A stretch of 64,000 nt of DNA, from assembly GCA_902782125.1 (NCBI GenBank), contig CACZMA010000004.1, positions 186,001-250,000 on the forward strand, given 5' to 3'. Source of the stretch: Oscillospiraceae bacterium. GTDB lineage: Bacteria; Bacillota; Clostridia; Saccharofermentanales; Saccharofermentanaceae. The notes under the pieces were generated by a model. The model was not told the DNA's origin. It saw nothing but the letters and a program-made list of their open reading frames with translations, and did not search any database. The position numbers were made by a program, and so were the translations under genes. Shown piece by piece: positions 27,276 to 35,830 of this stretch (position 1 is the first letter of the stretch; every line of letters starts with the position of its first letter).

Positions 27276-28177
27276 TGTTTGTTGCGGATAAATGGTCAGA
27301 TTATGAGATCATGTACGCCGGAGCCGGTGAGAAATACGAGCGTTGGGGCGATGTTGTGCTCAGACGTCCTGATCCTCAGGCTGTATGGCCGGTGTTTGCA
27401 AACGGCAGACCGGCATCCATGGATGATCTTCCGGCTCCTGATGCCATATATCACAGAAGTGATAAGGGCGGCGGTTCATGGACAAGGAACAAGTCAATTC
27501 CCCAGTCTTGGAAGATCAATTATGACTGTCTTGGCAAGAAACTGACTTTTGGCGTTGAACCCACCTCTTTCAAGCACACCGGTCTGTTCCCCGAGCAGGC
27601 TGCTAACTGGGACTTCTGCGGTGGGCTTATCTCCGATGCTGTTGCAGGGAACAGAGATGACATTAAGATCTTAAGCCTGTTTGCCTACACAGGAGCCTCA
27701 ACCGTTGCATGCGCTTCTCACGGTGCATCTGAAGTCGTTCATGTTGACGCATCCAAGGGAATGATCGCCAAAGCAAAAGAGAATGCTTCCTTATCCGGTC
27801 TTTCCGATTCTTATATCAGGTTCATTGCTGACGATTGCCGCAAGTTCTGTGAGCGTGAGCTCAGGCGCGGCAGAAGATATGACGGTATCATCATGGATCC
27901 GCCTTCATACGGCCGCGGACCTTCCGGTGAACTCTGGAAGCTCGAAGACAATTTCTATGATCTTGCATCCCTGGCGTTTGAACTCCTGTCTGATGATCCG
28001 CTGTTCTTCATCGCCAGTTCCTATGCCACTGCTATTACAGCCGATGCTTCGGGTCAGATTATCAAGCTGGCTTCAGGCGGCTCCGGCAGAGTAGTCTCGG
28101 GAGAACTCGGCCTTCCCGTATCAAAAATGGGCATTTGCCTGCCTTGCGGTTCAGTAGCAAGATGGACGGCGAACTGA
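27272..28177 (+). CDS. Class I SAM-dependent rRNA methyltransferase (RlmI/RlmK C-terminal type)
   Basis: A 301-residue methyltransferase without the PUA domain of full-length RlmI. Seen: FKHTGLFPEQAANWDF before the fold, the SAM-binding LSLFAYTGASTVACASHGA (motif I), VVHVDASKGMIAKAKENA, and DPPSYGRGP, the motif IV of RNA cytosine/guanine methyltransferases, followed by WKLEDNFYDL. Ribosomal RNA is the likely target; the site is unknown. It starts inside the end of the lipoprotein gene (ATGA) and its end overlaps the RluA gene, giving two rRNA modifiers in a row. Confidence 0.83.
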   Translation: MMFVADKWSDYEIMYAGAGEKYERWGDVVLRRPDPQAVWPVFANGRPASMDDLPAPDAIYHRSDKGGGSWTRNKSIPQSWKINYDCLGKKLTFGVEPTSFKHTGLFPEQAANWDFCGGLISDAVAGNRDDIKILSLFAYTGASTVACASHGASEVVHVDASKGMIAKAKENASLSGLSDSYIRFIADDCRKFCERELRRGRRYDGIIMDPPSYGRGPSGELWKLEDNFYDLASLAFELLSDDPLFFIASSYATAITADASGQIIKLASGGSGRVVSGELGLPVSKMGICLPCGSVARWTAN

Positions 28178-28854
28178 TCATCTCAAACGGAGTAAAGATC
28201 CTCTACGAAGACAATCATCTGATTGTTGCCGTAAAACCTGCGGGAGTGCTGTCTCAAAGCGACGGCAGTGATGCACCCGATATGCTTACGATCCTCAAAG
28301 CCTATATCAAAGACAAATACAGCAAACCGGGCGAAGTCTATCTCGGGCTTGTGCACAGGCTCGACAGACCAGTCTCCGGCGTTATGGTTTTCGCGAGGAC
28401 GTCGAAAGCGGCATCCCGCCTGTCAGAACAGATCCGCACGCGCAGGGTAGAGAAGCTCTATCGGGCTGTCGTGCAGGGCAGACTGGAAGGAACCGGAAGG
28501 CTCGAGAACTATATCCTCAAAGATCCTTCTGCGAATAAAGTCACCGTATATGACAGGGAAGTCCCCGGGGCCAAACATGCGGTACTTGAATACAGATCGG
28601 TCAGGGCTTCTGATGACAGGTCTTTGATAGAGATACGTCTCGGGACAGGCAGGGCGCATCAGATACGTGCGCAGTTTGCCAATGCGGGTCATCCGCTTCT
28701 CGGAGACAGGCGTTACGGCAATACCGTTCTCCGGGACGGTGATATCTGTCTGCAGTCCTTCAAACTGGCATTTGATCACCCGACAAAAGGGGAGAGAATG
28801 TCTTTTGAGATACCTTTGCCTGATTGTGAACCCTGGGTGTCTGTCGCTCCTTGA
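28162..28854 (+). CDS. RluA-family pseudouridine synthase
   Basis: About 230 residues from ATG 28162 (TTG 28135 would add nine residues and more overlap). The catalytic motif is LVHRLDRPVSGVMVFARTSKAA, with the Asp of HRLD, followed by RTRRVEKLYRAVVQG, and the C-terminal GRAHQIRAQFANAGHPLLGDRRYG typical of RluA/RluC/RluD. No S4 domain is seen, so it is a short RluA-type enzyme acting on rRNA or tRNA. It overlaps the upstream methyltransferase gene by 16 bases. The ileS promoter overlaps its stop codon. Confidence 0.85.
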   Translation: MDGELIISNGVKILYEDNHLIVAVKPAGVLSQSDGSDAPDMLTILKAYIKDKYSKPGEVYLGLVHRLDRPVSGVMVFARTSKAASRLSEQIRTRRVEKLYRAVVQGRLEGTGRLENYILKDPSANKVTVYDREVPGAKHAVLEYRSVRASDDRSLIEIRLGTGRAHQIRAQFANAGHPLLGDRRYGNTVLRDGDICLQSFKLAFDHPTKGERMSFEIPLPDCEPWVSVAP

Positions 28855-28880
28855 CTTGAACCTTGCGCTTTTATTATAAT
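28851..28880 (+). promoter_or_regulatory. ileS promoter
   Basis: TTGACT, 18 bases, and a perfect TATAAT. The -35 box contains the TGA stop of the upstream gene. The resulting leader would be about 30 bases, too short for a T-box. Confidence 0.7.
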
Positions 28881-28917
28881 AAATAGTCGCAAAATTCTAA
28901 TATCAAGGAAGCACACC

Positions 28918-31900
28918 ATGTACAAGAAAGTTTCAAAAGAACTGAATTTCGTCAGCCGCGAGAAGGATATTCTCGATTTCTGGAAGCAGAATGATGTCTA
29001 CAAGAAGAGCTTAAAGCCGTTCAAGGACGGTGCGCCCACATTTACGCTTTATGACGGTCCGCCGACAGCTAACGGCAAACCGCATATCGGTCACATTAAG
29101 ACCAGAGTCGTTAAGGACGTTATCCCCAGATATCACTCCATGAAGGGTGAAGAGATCGTATTCAAGGCAGGCTGGGATACACACGGCCTTCCTGTTGAAC
29201 TCGAGGTCGAGAAGGCACTCGGTATCAACGGTAAGCCTCAGATCGAGAGTTATGGTGTTGAGCCTTTCATCAAGAAGTGTAAGGAATCCGTATGGACATA
29301 TAAGGACCAGTGGGAGCATATGAGCGACCGCGTCGGCTTCTGGGCTGATATGGAGCATCCTTACGTTACATATGACAACAACTATATCGAGTCCGAGTGG
29401 TGGGCTCTCAAGCAGATGTGGGACAAGGGCCTTATCTATAAGGGTCATAAGATCGTTCCTTACTGCCCGAGATGCGGTACTGCTCTTTCCAGCCACGAGG
29501 TTGCACAGGGCTATAAGACGGTCAAGGAGAGATCTGCGATCGTAAGGTTCAAGTGCGTTGATGAGGATGCTTACTTCCTCGCATGGACGACAACACCCTG
29601 GACACTTCCTTCCAACGTTGCACTCTGTCTTAATCCTGATGATGAGTATGCAAAGGTAAAGGCTGCTGACGGTTATACATATTACATGGCAACTGCACTC
29701 CTTGATTCTGTTCTCGGCAAGCTTGCCCAGGATGGACAGCCGGCTTATGAGATCCTCGAGAAGTATAAGGGTACAGATCTTGCAGGCAGATCATATGAAC
29801 CGCTTTATGAAGGCGCTGCCAAGGAAGCTGCAAATCAGAAGAAGAAGGGTCACTACACAGTATGCGATTCTTACGTAACGATGGAAGACGGTACAGGTAT
29901 CGTTCACATCGCACCCGCATTCGGTGAAGATGACGCCAGAGTCGGCAGAGACAATGATCTCCCGATGGTTCAGTTTGTTGATACAAGGGGTAACCTGACT
30001 GAAGAGACTCCTTTTGCAGGTCTTTTCGTAAAGGATGCAGATCCCGAAGTCCTTAAGGATCTCGATGCAAGACAGCTTCTCTTTGCTGCTCCCAAGTTCG
30101 AGCATGATTATCCTTTCTGCTGGAGATGTGACACACCGCTTATCTACTTCGCAAGAAGCACATGGTTCATTGCCATGAGCAAGAAGAGAGATGAACTCCT
30201 TAAGTCTAATTCAATGGTCAACTGGCTTCCTGAGTCGATCAGAGACGGCCGTATGGGCGACTTCCTGAGGAACGTAATCGACTGGGGTATCTCCCGTGAG
30301 CGTTATTGGGGAACACCGCTTCCGGTATGGGAGTGCGAGTGCGGTGAGCGCCACTGCATCGGTTCCATAGAAGAACTCAAGTCAATGAGTGATGATTGTC
30401 CGGATGACATTGAGCTTCATAAGCCTTATGTGGACAACGTACACATCAAGTGCCCGAAGTGCGGTAAGCCGATGACAAGAGTTACTGAGGTAATCGACTG
30501 CTGGTTCGACTCCGGATCCATGCCGTTTGCCCAGTATCACTATCCTTTTGAGAACAAAGAGTTCTTCGATTCTCACTATCCCTGCAACTTCATCTCTGAA
30601 GGTATCGATCAGACAAGAGGCTGGTTCTATTCACTTATTGCCATCAGCACTGTTCTCTTCGGCAGAGCGCCTTTTGAGAACTGTATCGTTATGGGTATCG
30701 TTCAGGATAAGGACGGTATCAAGATGAGTAAGCACCTCGGCAATGTCGTTGATCCTTGGGATGTACTGGATGCCCAGGGTGCAGATGCTGCAAGATGGTA
30801 CTTCTATACGGCTAATCAGCCCTGGCTTCCTTCCAGATTCTCCATGGAAGCCGTTAATGACGGTATCAAGAAGTTCATCGGAACATATTGGAATACATAT
30901 GCATTCTATGTAATGTATGCCGATATCGACAACTTCGATCCCACAAAGCACACGCTCTCCAAGGATGGTCTCTGTGCGATGGACAGATGGATACTCTCCA
31001 GACTTAATTCGCTCATCAAGGATGTCCGTGCAAGAATGGATGCTTATGATATCTCCATGTCTGCAAGACAAATTCAGGACTTCACCGAGGAGCTTTCCAA
31101 CTGGTACGTAAGACGCTGCCGTGACAGGTATTGGGGCGCAGAAGAGACTCAGGATAAGATCGATGCTTACATGACTCTCTATACGGTTCTTGAGCAGCTT
31201 ACAAAGCTCAGTGCACCTTTCGTTCCTTTCATTACCGAAGAGGTATATCAGAATATCGTACGATCAGTAGACAGCGATGCTCCGGTATCAGTACATCTCT
31301 GCCTGTATCCCGAGTGTGATGAATCACGCATCGATAAGGAACTTGAAGCTTCCATGGAACTTGTTCAGAAGATCGTATTCCTCGGAAGATCCTGCCGTGA
31401 ACAGGCTAACATCAAGAACCGTCAGCCTCTGTCCGATATCTTCGTTGTATCAGATGAGAAGCTTGATGATGAGTATTCAGATATCATCCTCGACGAGCTT
31501 AACATCAGGAATATCAAGGTCCTCGAGGACAGTTCCTCACTTGTTGATTACAGCTTCAAGCCTCAGCTCAGGACATGCGGAAGGAAGTTCGGTAAGAACC
31601 TCAATGCTGCAAAGGAAGTTATTGCAGCTCTTCCCGGCAAGGAGACATATGAAGCCCTCAAGGCAGGATCGGTTAAGATCACTGTAGAAGGCGAAGAGTA
31701 CGAGATGACTGAAGAAGACTTCCTCATTGAGACTAAGCAGCCCGAAGGATTCTCAACACAGACTGATAAGGGACTTACTGTTTCCATCTCAACAGTTCTT
31801 ACTGAAGAACTCATCGAGGCAGGCTTCGTAAGAGAACTCATCTCCAAGATCCAGACCCAGCGTAAGGAGACAGGTCTTGAAGTTACAGACAGGATCATCC

Positions 31901-32064
31901 TCGGCTATGACGGCAATGACAAGCTCGCTGCAATCATCGCTAAGAACAGTGAATTCCTTGCTTCCGAAGTCCTTGCTTCTGAAGTAAAGGCCGGACTTGG
32001 CGCTAATACAAAGGAGTGGAGCGTTAACGGTGAGAAGATCACACTCTCAGTTGAGAAGGTATAA
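28918..32064 (+). CDS. ileS: Isoleucyl-tRNA synthetase, long (type 2-like)
   Basis: A 1048-residue class Ia synthetase. HIGH appears in PTANGKPHIGHIKTRVVKD and KMSKS as GIKMSKHLGNVVDPWD; the editing domain has TTPWTLPSNVALCLNP, followed by CWFDSGSMPFAQYHYPF and the anticodon-binding domain. AGWDTHGLPVELEVEK and a C-terminal extension (about 880-1048) replacing the bacterial C-terminal zinc finger place it with the eukaryote-like long IleS group, members of which often tolerate mupirocin; that property is an inference. It has its own promoter and a 30-base leader with no T-box. Confidence 0.94.
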   Translation: MYKKVSKELNFVSREKDILDFWKQNDVYKKSLKPFKDGAPTFTLYDGPPTANGKPHIGHIKTRVVKDVIPRYHSMKGEEIVFKAGWDTHGLPVELEVEKALGINGKPQIESYGVEPFIKKCKESVWTYKDQWEHMSDRVGFWADMEHPYVTYDNNYIESEWWALKQMWDKGLIYKGHKIVPYCPRCGTALSSHEVAQGYKTVKERSAIVRFKCVDEDAYFLAWTTTPWTLPSNVALCLNPDDEYAKVKAADGYTYYMATALLDSVLGKLAQDGQPAYEILEKYKGTDLAGRSYEPLYEGAAKEAANQKKKGHYTVCDSYVTMEDGTGIVHIAPAFGEDDARVGRDNDLPMVQFVDTRGNLTEETPFAGLFVKDADPEVLKDLDARQLLFAAPKFEHDYPFCWRCDTPLIYFARSTWFIAMSKKRDELLKSNSMVNWLPESIRDGRMGDFLRNVIDWGISRERYWGTPLPVWECECGERHCIGSIEELKSMSDDCPDDIELHKPYVDNVHIKCPKCGKPMTRVTEVIDCWFDSGSMPFAQYHYPFENKEFFDSHYPCNFISEGIDQTRGWFYSLIAISTVLFGRAPFENCIVMGIVQDKDGIKMSKHLGNVVDPWDVLDAQGADAARWYFYTANQPWLPSRFSMEAVNDGIKKFIGTYWNTYAFYVMYADIDNFDPTKHTLSKDGLCAMDRWILSRLNSLIKDVRARMDAYDISMSARQIQDFTEELSNWYVRRCRDRYWGAEETQDKIDAYMTLYTVLEQLTKLSAPFVPFITEEVYQNIVRSVDSDAPVSVHLCLYPECDESRIDKELEASMELVQKIVFLGRSCREQANIKNRQPLSDIFVVSDEKLDDEYSDIILDELNIRNIKVLEDSSSLVDYSFKPQLRTCGRKFGKNLNAAKEVIAALPGKETYEALKAGSVKITVEGEEYEMTEEDFLIETKQPEGFSTQTDKGLTVSISTVLTEELIEAGFVRELISKIQTQRKETGLEVTDRIILGYDGNDKLAAIIAKNSEFLASEVLASEVKAGLGANTKEWSVNGEKITLSVEKV

Positions 32065-32070
32065 AGTCTA

Positions 32071-32847
32071 ATGCTGATACAGTTAATTCGTAACGCAGGC
32101 AATATGACACCTCAGCAGATGATATTCTCCGCTCTGCTGATGTTCTTTGCGCTGGCATTATCATTCTCCGTGCATGAGTTCATGCATGCTTTTGTTGCAA
32201 ATGCTCTTGGAGATGATATTCCGAGGCTGCAGGGAAGACTTACACTTAATCCCGTCGCACATCTTGATCCGATGGGAACCGTTCTTATCATCCTGGTAGG
32301 ATTCGGATGGGGTAAGCCTGTCATGTACAACCCCAACAACCTCCATAAGCTCAAGAGCAAGAGGCTCATGAACATAATGGTTCACCTGGCCGGAGTTACG
32401 GGTAATTTTATTCTTGCGCTGCTTTCCATGATAATCGCTGTGGTGATCATGCGAATAACCGGCAGCTATGCCAGAGTACCTGAACTGGATATAAATTATT
32501 ACGTTGCAGCAGGTCTGAATGGTGCAGGACTTCCAATGCCTGCGGTCATACTTGTATTTATCTGCTATTACATCTATCTGTTCTCCATAATGCTCATGGC
32601 ATTCAACCTCATACCTCTGCCGCCTCTTGACGGTTCTCATGTCCTTATGGAACTTCTGCCTTATAAGGTCAGATATTCAGACGGATTCATTAAGTTTGAG
32701 CGTTTTGCACCCATGATACTTATGGGCTTGATACTTCTTGGTTCATTCTCGGGTATAGATGTCCTTGCGACCATTATCGACATCATCGCATTACCTGCCA
32801 AGCTCTTGATAAATCTGATCTGCGGACTGATCGGGTCGATAGGTTGA
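32071..32847 (+). CDS. Site-2 protease family (M50) membrane metalloprotease
   Basis: A 258-residue polytopic membrane protein. The zinc site HEFMH (35-39) lies in the first helix region, NPVAHLDPMGT follows, and PLPPLDGSHVL near 190 supplies the third zinc ligand Asp. There is no PDZ domain, so it belongs to the small YwhC/Rip-like group rather than RseP, which is encoded separately at 52.8 kb. Substrates are unknown. It is seven bases after ileS and two before scpA, an arrangement (M50-scpA-scpB) common in Clostridia. Confidence 0.88.
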   Translation: MLIQLIRNAGNMTPQQMIFSALLMFFALALSFSVHEFMHAFVANALGDDIPRLQGRLTLNPVAHLDPMGTVLIILVGFGWGKPVMYNPNNLHKLKSKRLMNIMVHLAGVTGNFILALLSMIIAVVIMRITGSYARVPELDINYYVAAGLNGAGLPMPAVILVFICYYIYLFSIMLMAFNLIPLPPLDGSHVLMELLPYKVRYSDGFIKFERFAPMILMGLILLGSFSGIDVLATIIDIIALPAKLLINLICGLIGSIG

Positions 32848-32848
32848 T

Positions 32849-33607
32849 ATGCTGAACGAGACACCTAAGCCGGCAGTAAGATTCAGACACTTTGAGGGGC
32901 CGCTCGACCTGCTCTTCCATCTTATCGAGAAGAATGACATAGATATCTATGATATTCCCATCGCTGAGATAACCGAGCAGTATATGGATTACCTTGAAGG
33001 AATGAAGACTCTGGATATGGAGATTGCTTCCGACTTTCTGGTAATGGGCGCCACTCTGGTACACATCAAGTCCAAGATGATGTTGCCCGGTTCCAAGCTG
33101 TCCGGCGACGGCAGTGAAGGAGAGGACCCCAGAGAAGAACTTGTTATCTCTCTTATGAGGTACAAGAGATGCCGTGTTTTCGCGGGCGAACTTAAGGAAC
33201 GACGTGAGAAGTATGACGGTATGCGTTGCCGTACGGCCATGACTGCCAAGGATCTCGGCATCGAGATAGACCTCCCCATGCAGGTTTTCTCCAAGGATGA
33301 GTATGAAGATGCGGTAGAAGCTGTCTGTGCCCGTAATGACGTCAGATTTGCAGATATCTCGAATAAGATCACCCACATATTGAGAAGAGACAAGCTCTCC
33401 ATCAAAGACAGGATCAAGTCTTTGTGGGCGACCATAGTTAAGAAGGGAAAGTTCATGTTCTCTGAACTGTTCAAGGACAAGAAGACTGAGAAGATCGACA
33501 GGATCGTCAGCTTCCTTGCGATACTTGAACTTGTCAGGGATAACAAGGTAGTTGCTACGCAGAAGGACAGTTTTGAGGATATCCTCATAGAAGAGAAGAA
33601 GGATTGA
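32849..33607 (+). CDS. scpA: Segregation and condensation protein A
   Basis: A 252-residue kleisin of the SMC-ScpAB complex, which compacts and separates chromosomes. The N-terminal FRHFEGPLDLLFHLIEKNDIDIYDIPIAEITEQYMDYL is the classic helical segment binding the Smc neck, and ATLVHIKSKMMLP follows. The C-terminal winged helix (about 170-245) contains IDRIVSFLAILELVRDNKV. The scpB gene follows after one base. The product is slightly shorter in the linker than some homologues but complete. Confidence 0.94.
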   Translation: MLNETPKPAVRFRHFEGPLDLLFHLIEKNDIDIYDIPIAEITEQYMDYLEGMKTLDMEIASDFLVMGATLVHIKSKMMLPGSKLSGDGSEGEDPREELVISLMRYKRCRVFAGELKERREKYDGMRCRTAMTAKDLGIEIDLPMQVFSKDEYEDAVEAVCARNDVRFADISNKITHILRRDKLSIKDRIKSLWATIVKKGKFMFSELFKDKKTEKIDRIVSFLAILELVRDNKVVATQKDSFEDILIEEKKD

Positions 33608-33608
33608 T

Positions 33609-34283
33609 ATGGCAGAAGATTTTAAGATCACATTGCAGGAACTCCCGGGTGCTATAGAAGCAATACTGTTTGTGTCAGGCGATCCGGTCAATGCCGAGAA
33701 GATCGCAGATATCCTGGATTGCTCCAAAGCTGATGTCGTTAAGACGTTGAACGATCTTATGAACCGTTATGAACAGAATCCCTGGAGCGGTCTTACCATC
33801 GTCCGCGCAGAAGATTCTTATGCAATGATGACCAAGCCTTCCGAGAAGAAGGTGCTTGAGAGGCTCTTCGGACCCAGGACTCAGGCTCCTCTGTCGCAGG
33901 CATCCTATGAGACTCTTGCAGTAATTGCTTATAACCAGCCGTGCACCAGAGCTCAGGTAGAGCAGGTAAGAGGCGTATCTTCAGATTCGATCATCTCGAG
34001 GCTTCTTGACAGAGGATGGATAGAGGAGGCCGGTAATCTTGATGCTCCGGGACGTCCTGCTCTGTTCAAGACAAGCAAGCAGTTCCTGACGGAATTCGGC
34101 ATCGAATCGGTCAAGGATCTGCCTCCAATGGAGCTTATGAGCTACAAGACCATACGTGATCTTGAAGATTCGCTCAGGAAGGCTGCCGGCGGCGAAGACA
34201 AGCAGATGACTATCGACAGTCTGCTGGAGAATAAGGAAGAGAACTCTGACGAGGCGGAAGAGACAACTGATGGAGATAACTGA
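33609..34283 (+). CDS. scpB: Segregation and condensation protein B
   Basis: A 224-residue partner of ScpA made of two winged helices. Seen: AIEAILFVSGDPVNAEKIADIL, then LSQASYETLAVIAYNQPCTRAQVEQVRGVSSDSIISRLLDRGWIEEAG, and GRPALFKTSKQFLTEFGI. The acidic tail (ENKEENSDEAEETTDGDN) is variable in the family. The start has AAGGA upstream. Its end overlaps the RpiR regulator gene by 14 bases. Confidence 0.95.
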   Translation: MAEDFKITLQELPGAIEAILFVSGDPVNAEKIADILDCSKADVVKTLNDLMNRYEQNPWSGLTIVRAEDSYAMMTKPSEKKVLERLFGPRTQAPLSQASYETLAVIAYNQPCTRAQVEQVRGVSSDSIISRLLDRGWIEEAGNLDAPGRPALFKTSKQFLTEFGIESVKDLPPMELMSYKTIRDLEDSLRKAAGGEDKQMTIDSLLENKEENSDEAEETTDGDN

Positions 34284-35151
34284 ACTTATCGAGAATTCCC
34301 TGCCTTCAATGAGCAAGGGACATAAGGCCATAGCAAATTATATCCTTGAGAGCTATGACAAGGCTGCATATATGACGGCTGCCAGGCTGGGCGAGGTTGT
34401 CGGTGTGTCCGAGTCAACGGTCGTAAGGTTCACGACCGAACTGGGCTACGAAGGCTATCCCGAATTCCAGAAAGCACTTAAAGAGGAACTCAAATCTAAG
34501 CTGACATCCGTTCAGAGACTTGATTTTGCCGAACAGTTCTCCGATGAGGGCGATGCGGTCAGCGGCATAATGAGCCAGGATATTCAGAATCTCAAGGATA
34601 CACTCGCTTCGATAGATGAAGCCGAATTCAAGAAGGCTGTCAATTCCATCCTCAACGCCGGCAAGATTTATATCATGGGCATCAGGGCGTCAGCACCTCT
34701 GTCGGAGTTCATGCATTTCTACCTTACGGTACTTTTCGATGATGTCGTGCTTGTCAGGAGTACCTGCACGAATGAGCTTTTCGAGCAGATACTGCCGATA
34801 GGTAAGGGTGATGTCATGATCGGCATTTCCTACCCGAGGTACTCTGCCCGCACCATCAACTGCATGAAATACGCCAGACAGAACGGTGCCACGACGATCG
34901 CGATAACAGACCGCGACGGCACCGCGATGACCGAGCATTCTGACATCAAGCTTCTGGCGAAGTCTTCCATGGCTTCGTTCGTTGATTCCCTGACGGCTCC
35001 GCTGTCGCTTATTAACGCTCTGCTGGTCACGCTCGGAATGCACAGGAAAGAACATATCAAGAGATCCTTTGAGTCCCTCGAGACTCTCTGGGATCAGTAC
35101 AGGGTATACGAGACCGGAAGAGACAGAAATTCCGGCGAAGAAATATTATAA
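34270..35151 (+). CDS. MurR/RpiR-family transcriptional regulator
   Basis: A 293-residue regulator with an N-terminal helix-turn-helix (about 1-80, AARLGEVVGVSESTVVRFTTELGYEGYPEFQKALK) and a SIS sugar-phosphate domain (about 120-260, IYIMGIRASAPLSEFMHFYL and MIGISYPRYSARTINCMKYARQNGATTIAITD). Members sense phosphosugars such as MurNAc-6-P. No sugar genes are near, and it is overlapped with scpB and followed after 10 bases by cmk, so its targets are probably elsewhere. Activation or repression cannot be judged. Confidence 0.88.
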   Translation: MEITELIENSLPSMSKGHKAIANYILESYDKAAYMTAARLGEVVGVSESTVVRFTTELGYEGYPEFQKALKEELKSKLTSVQRLDFAEQFSDEGDAVSGIMSQDIQNLKDTLASIDEAEFKKAVNSILNAGKIYIMGIRASAPLSEFMHFYLTVLFDDVVLVRSTCTNELFEQILPIGKGDVMIGISYPRYSARTINCMKYARQNGATTIAITDRDGTAMTEHSDIKLLAKSSMASFVDSLTAPLSLINALLVTLGMHRKEHIKRSFESLETLWDQYRVYETGRDRNSGEEIL

Positions 35152-35161
35152 GGAGAAATTT

Positions 35162-35830
35162 ATGGGTATTTATCAGATTGCGGTAGACGGTCCTTCCGGA
35201 AGCGGTAAGAGCACACTCGCCAAGGGCGTTGCAAAGGCACTCGGCATCATGTATCTCGATACGGGAGCAATGTACAGGACTTGCGGTCTTGCTGCCATCA
35301 GGCGCGGCATCTCTCCCAAGGACAACGCGAAAGTAACCGAGATGATGTCCGACATGAAGCTCGAAGTAAAGTTCGAAGACGGCGTGCAGCACATGATCCT
35401 CGACGGCGATGACGTTACCGGTCTCATCCGCACACCTGAGGTATCCGTAGCGGCTTCAGACATCAGTGCACTTCCCATCGTAAGACAGAGCATGGTCTCC
35501 ATGCAGCGCGAGATAGCAAAATCCCAGAGCTTCGTTCTGGACGGCAGGGACATCGCATCCAACGTTCTTCCCAATGCCAAGTACAAGTTCTATGTAACGG
35601 CAAAAGCTGAGACAAGGGCAGAGAGAAGACTTAAGGAACTCAACGAGAGAGGGGACTTCTCCCAGAACTACGAAGAGGTCTTAAGAGATATTCAGTACCG
35701 TGACGAACAGGATACCCACAGAGAGTTCGCTCCTCTGACACAGGTGCCGGAAGCGATCGTCATCAATACAGAAGATTACACCATAGAAGGCACCAGGGAT
35801 TTCCTGCTCAGCCACATTAAAGAGGACTAA
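35162..35830 (+). CDS. cmk: Cytidylate kinase
   Basis: 222 residues; phosphorylates CMP and dCMP. P-loop GPSGSGKSTLAKGVAKALG, YLDTGAMYRT, DGRDIASNVLPNAKYKFYVTA and a C-terminal RDEQDTHREFAPLTQ are all typical. ATG 35162 is fixed by TAAGGAGAAATTT upstream; the frame stays open to 35069, but that extension lies in the rpiR gene. The stop overlaps the ispH start by one base (TAATG). The cmk-ispH-rpsA order is conserved in many Clostridia. Confidence 0.95.
   Translation: MGIYQIAVDGPSGSGKSTLAKGVAKALGIMYLDTGAMYRTCGLAAIRRGISPKDNAKVTEMMSDMKLEVKFEDGVQHMILDGDDVTGLIRTPEVSVAASDISALPIVRQSMVSMQREIAKSQSFVLDGRDIASNVLPNAKYKFYVTAKAETRAERRLKELNERGDFSQNYEEVLRDIQYRDEQDTHREFAPLTQVPEAIVINTEDYTIEGTRDFLLSHIKED

Noticed and set aside
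28881..28917. T-box riboswitch before ileS
   Set aside because: Only about 37 bases separate the -10 from the start; no room for stem I or the T-box bulge.
32783..33727. 314-codon minus-strand frame across scpA
   Set aside because: It lies fully opposite scpA and its flanks, which are firmly identified; no start signal.
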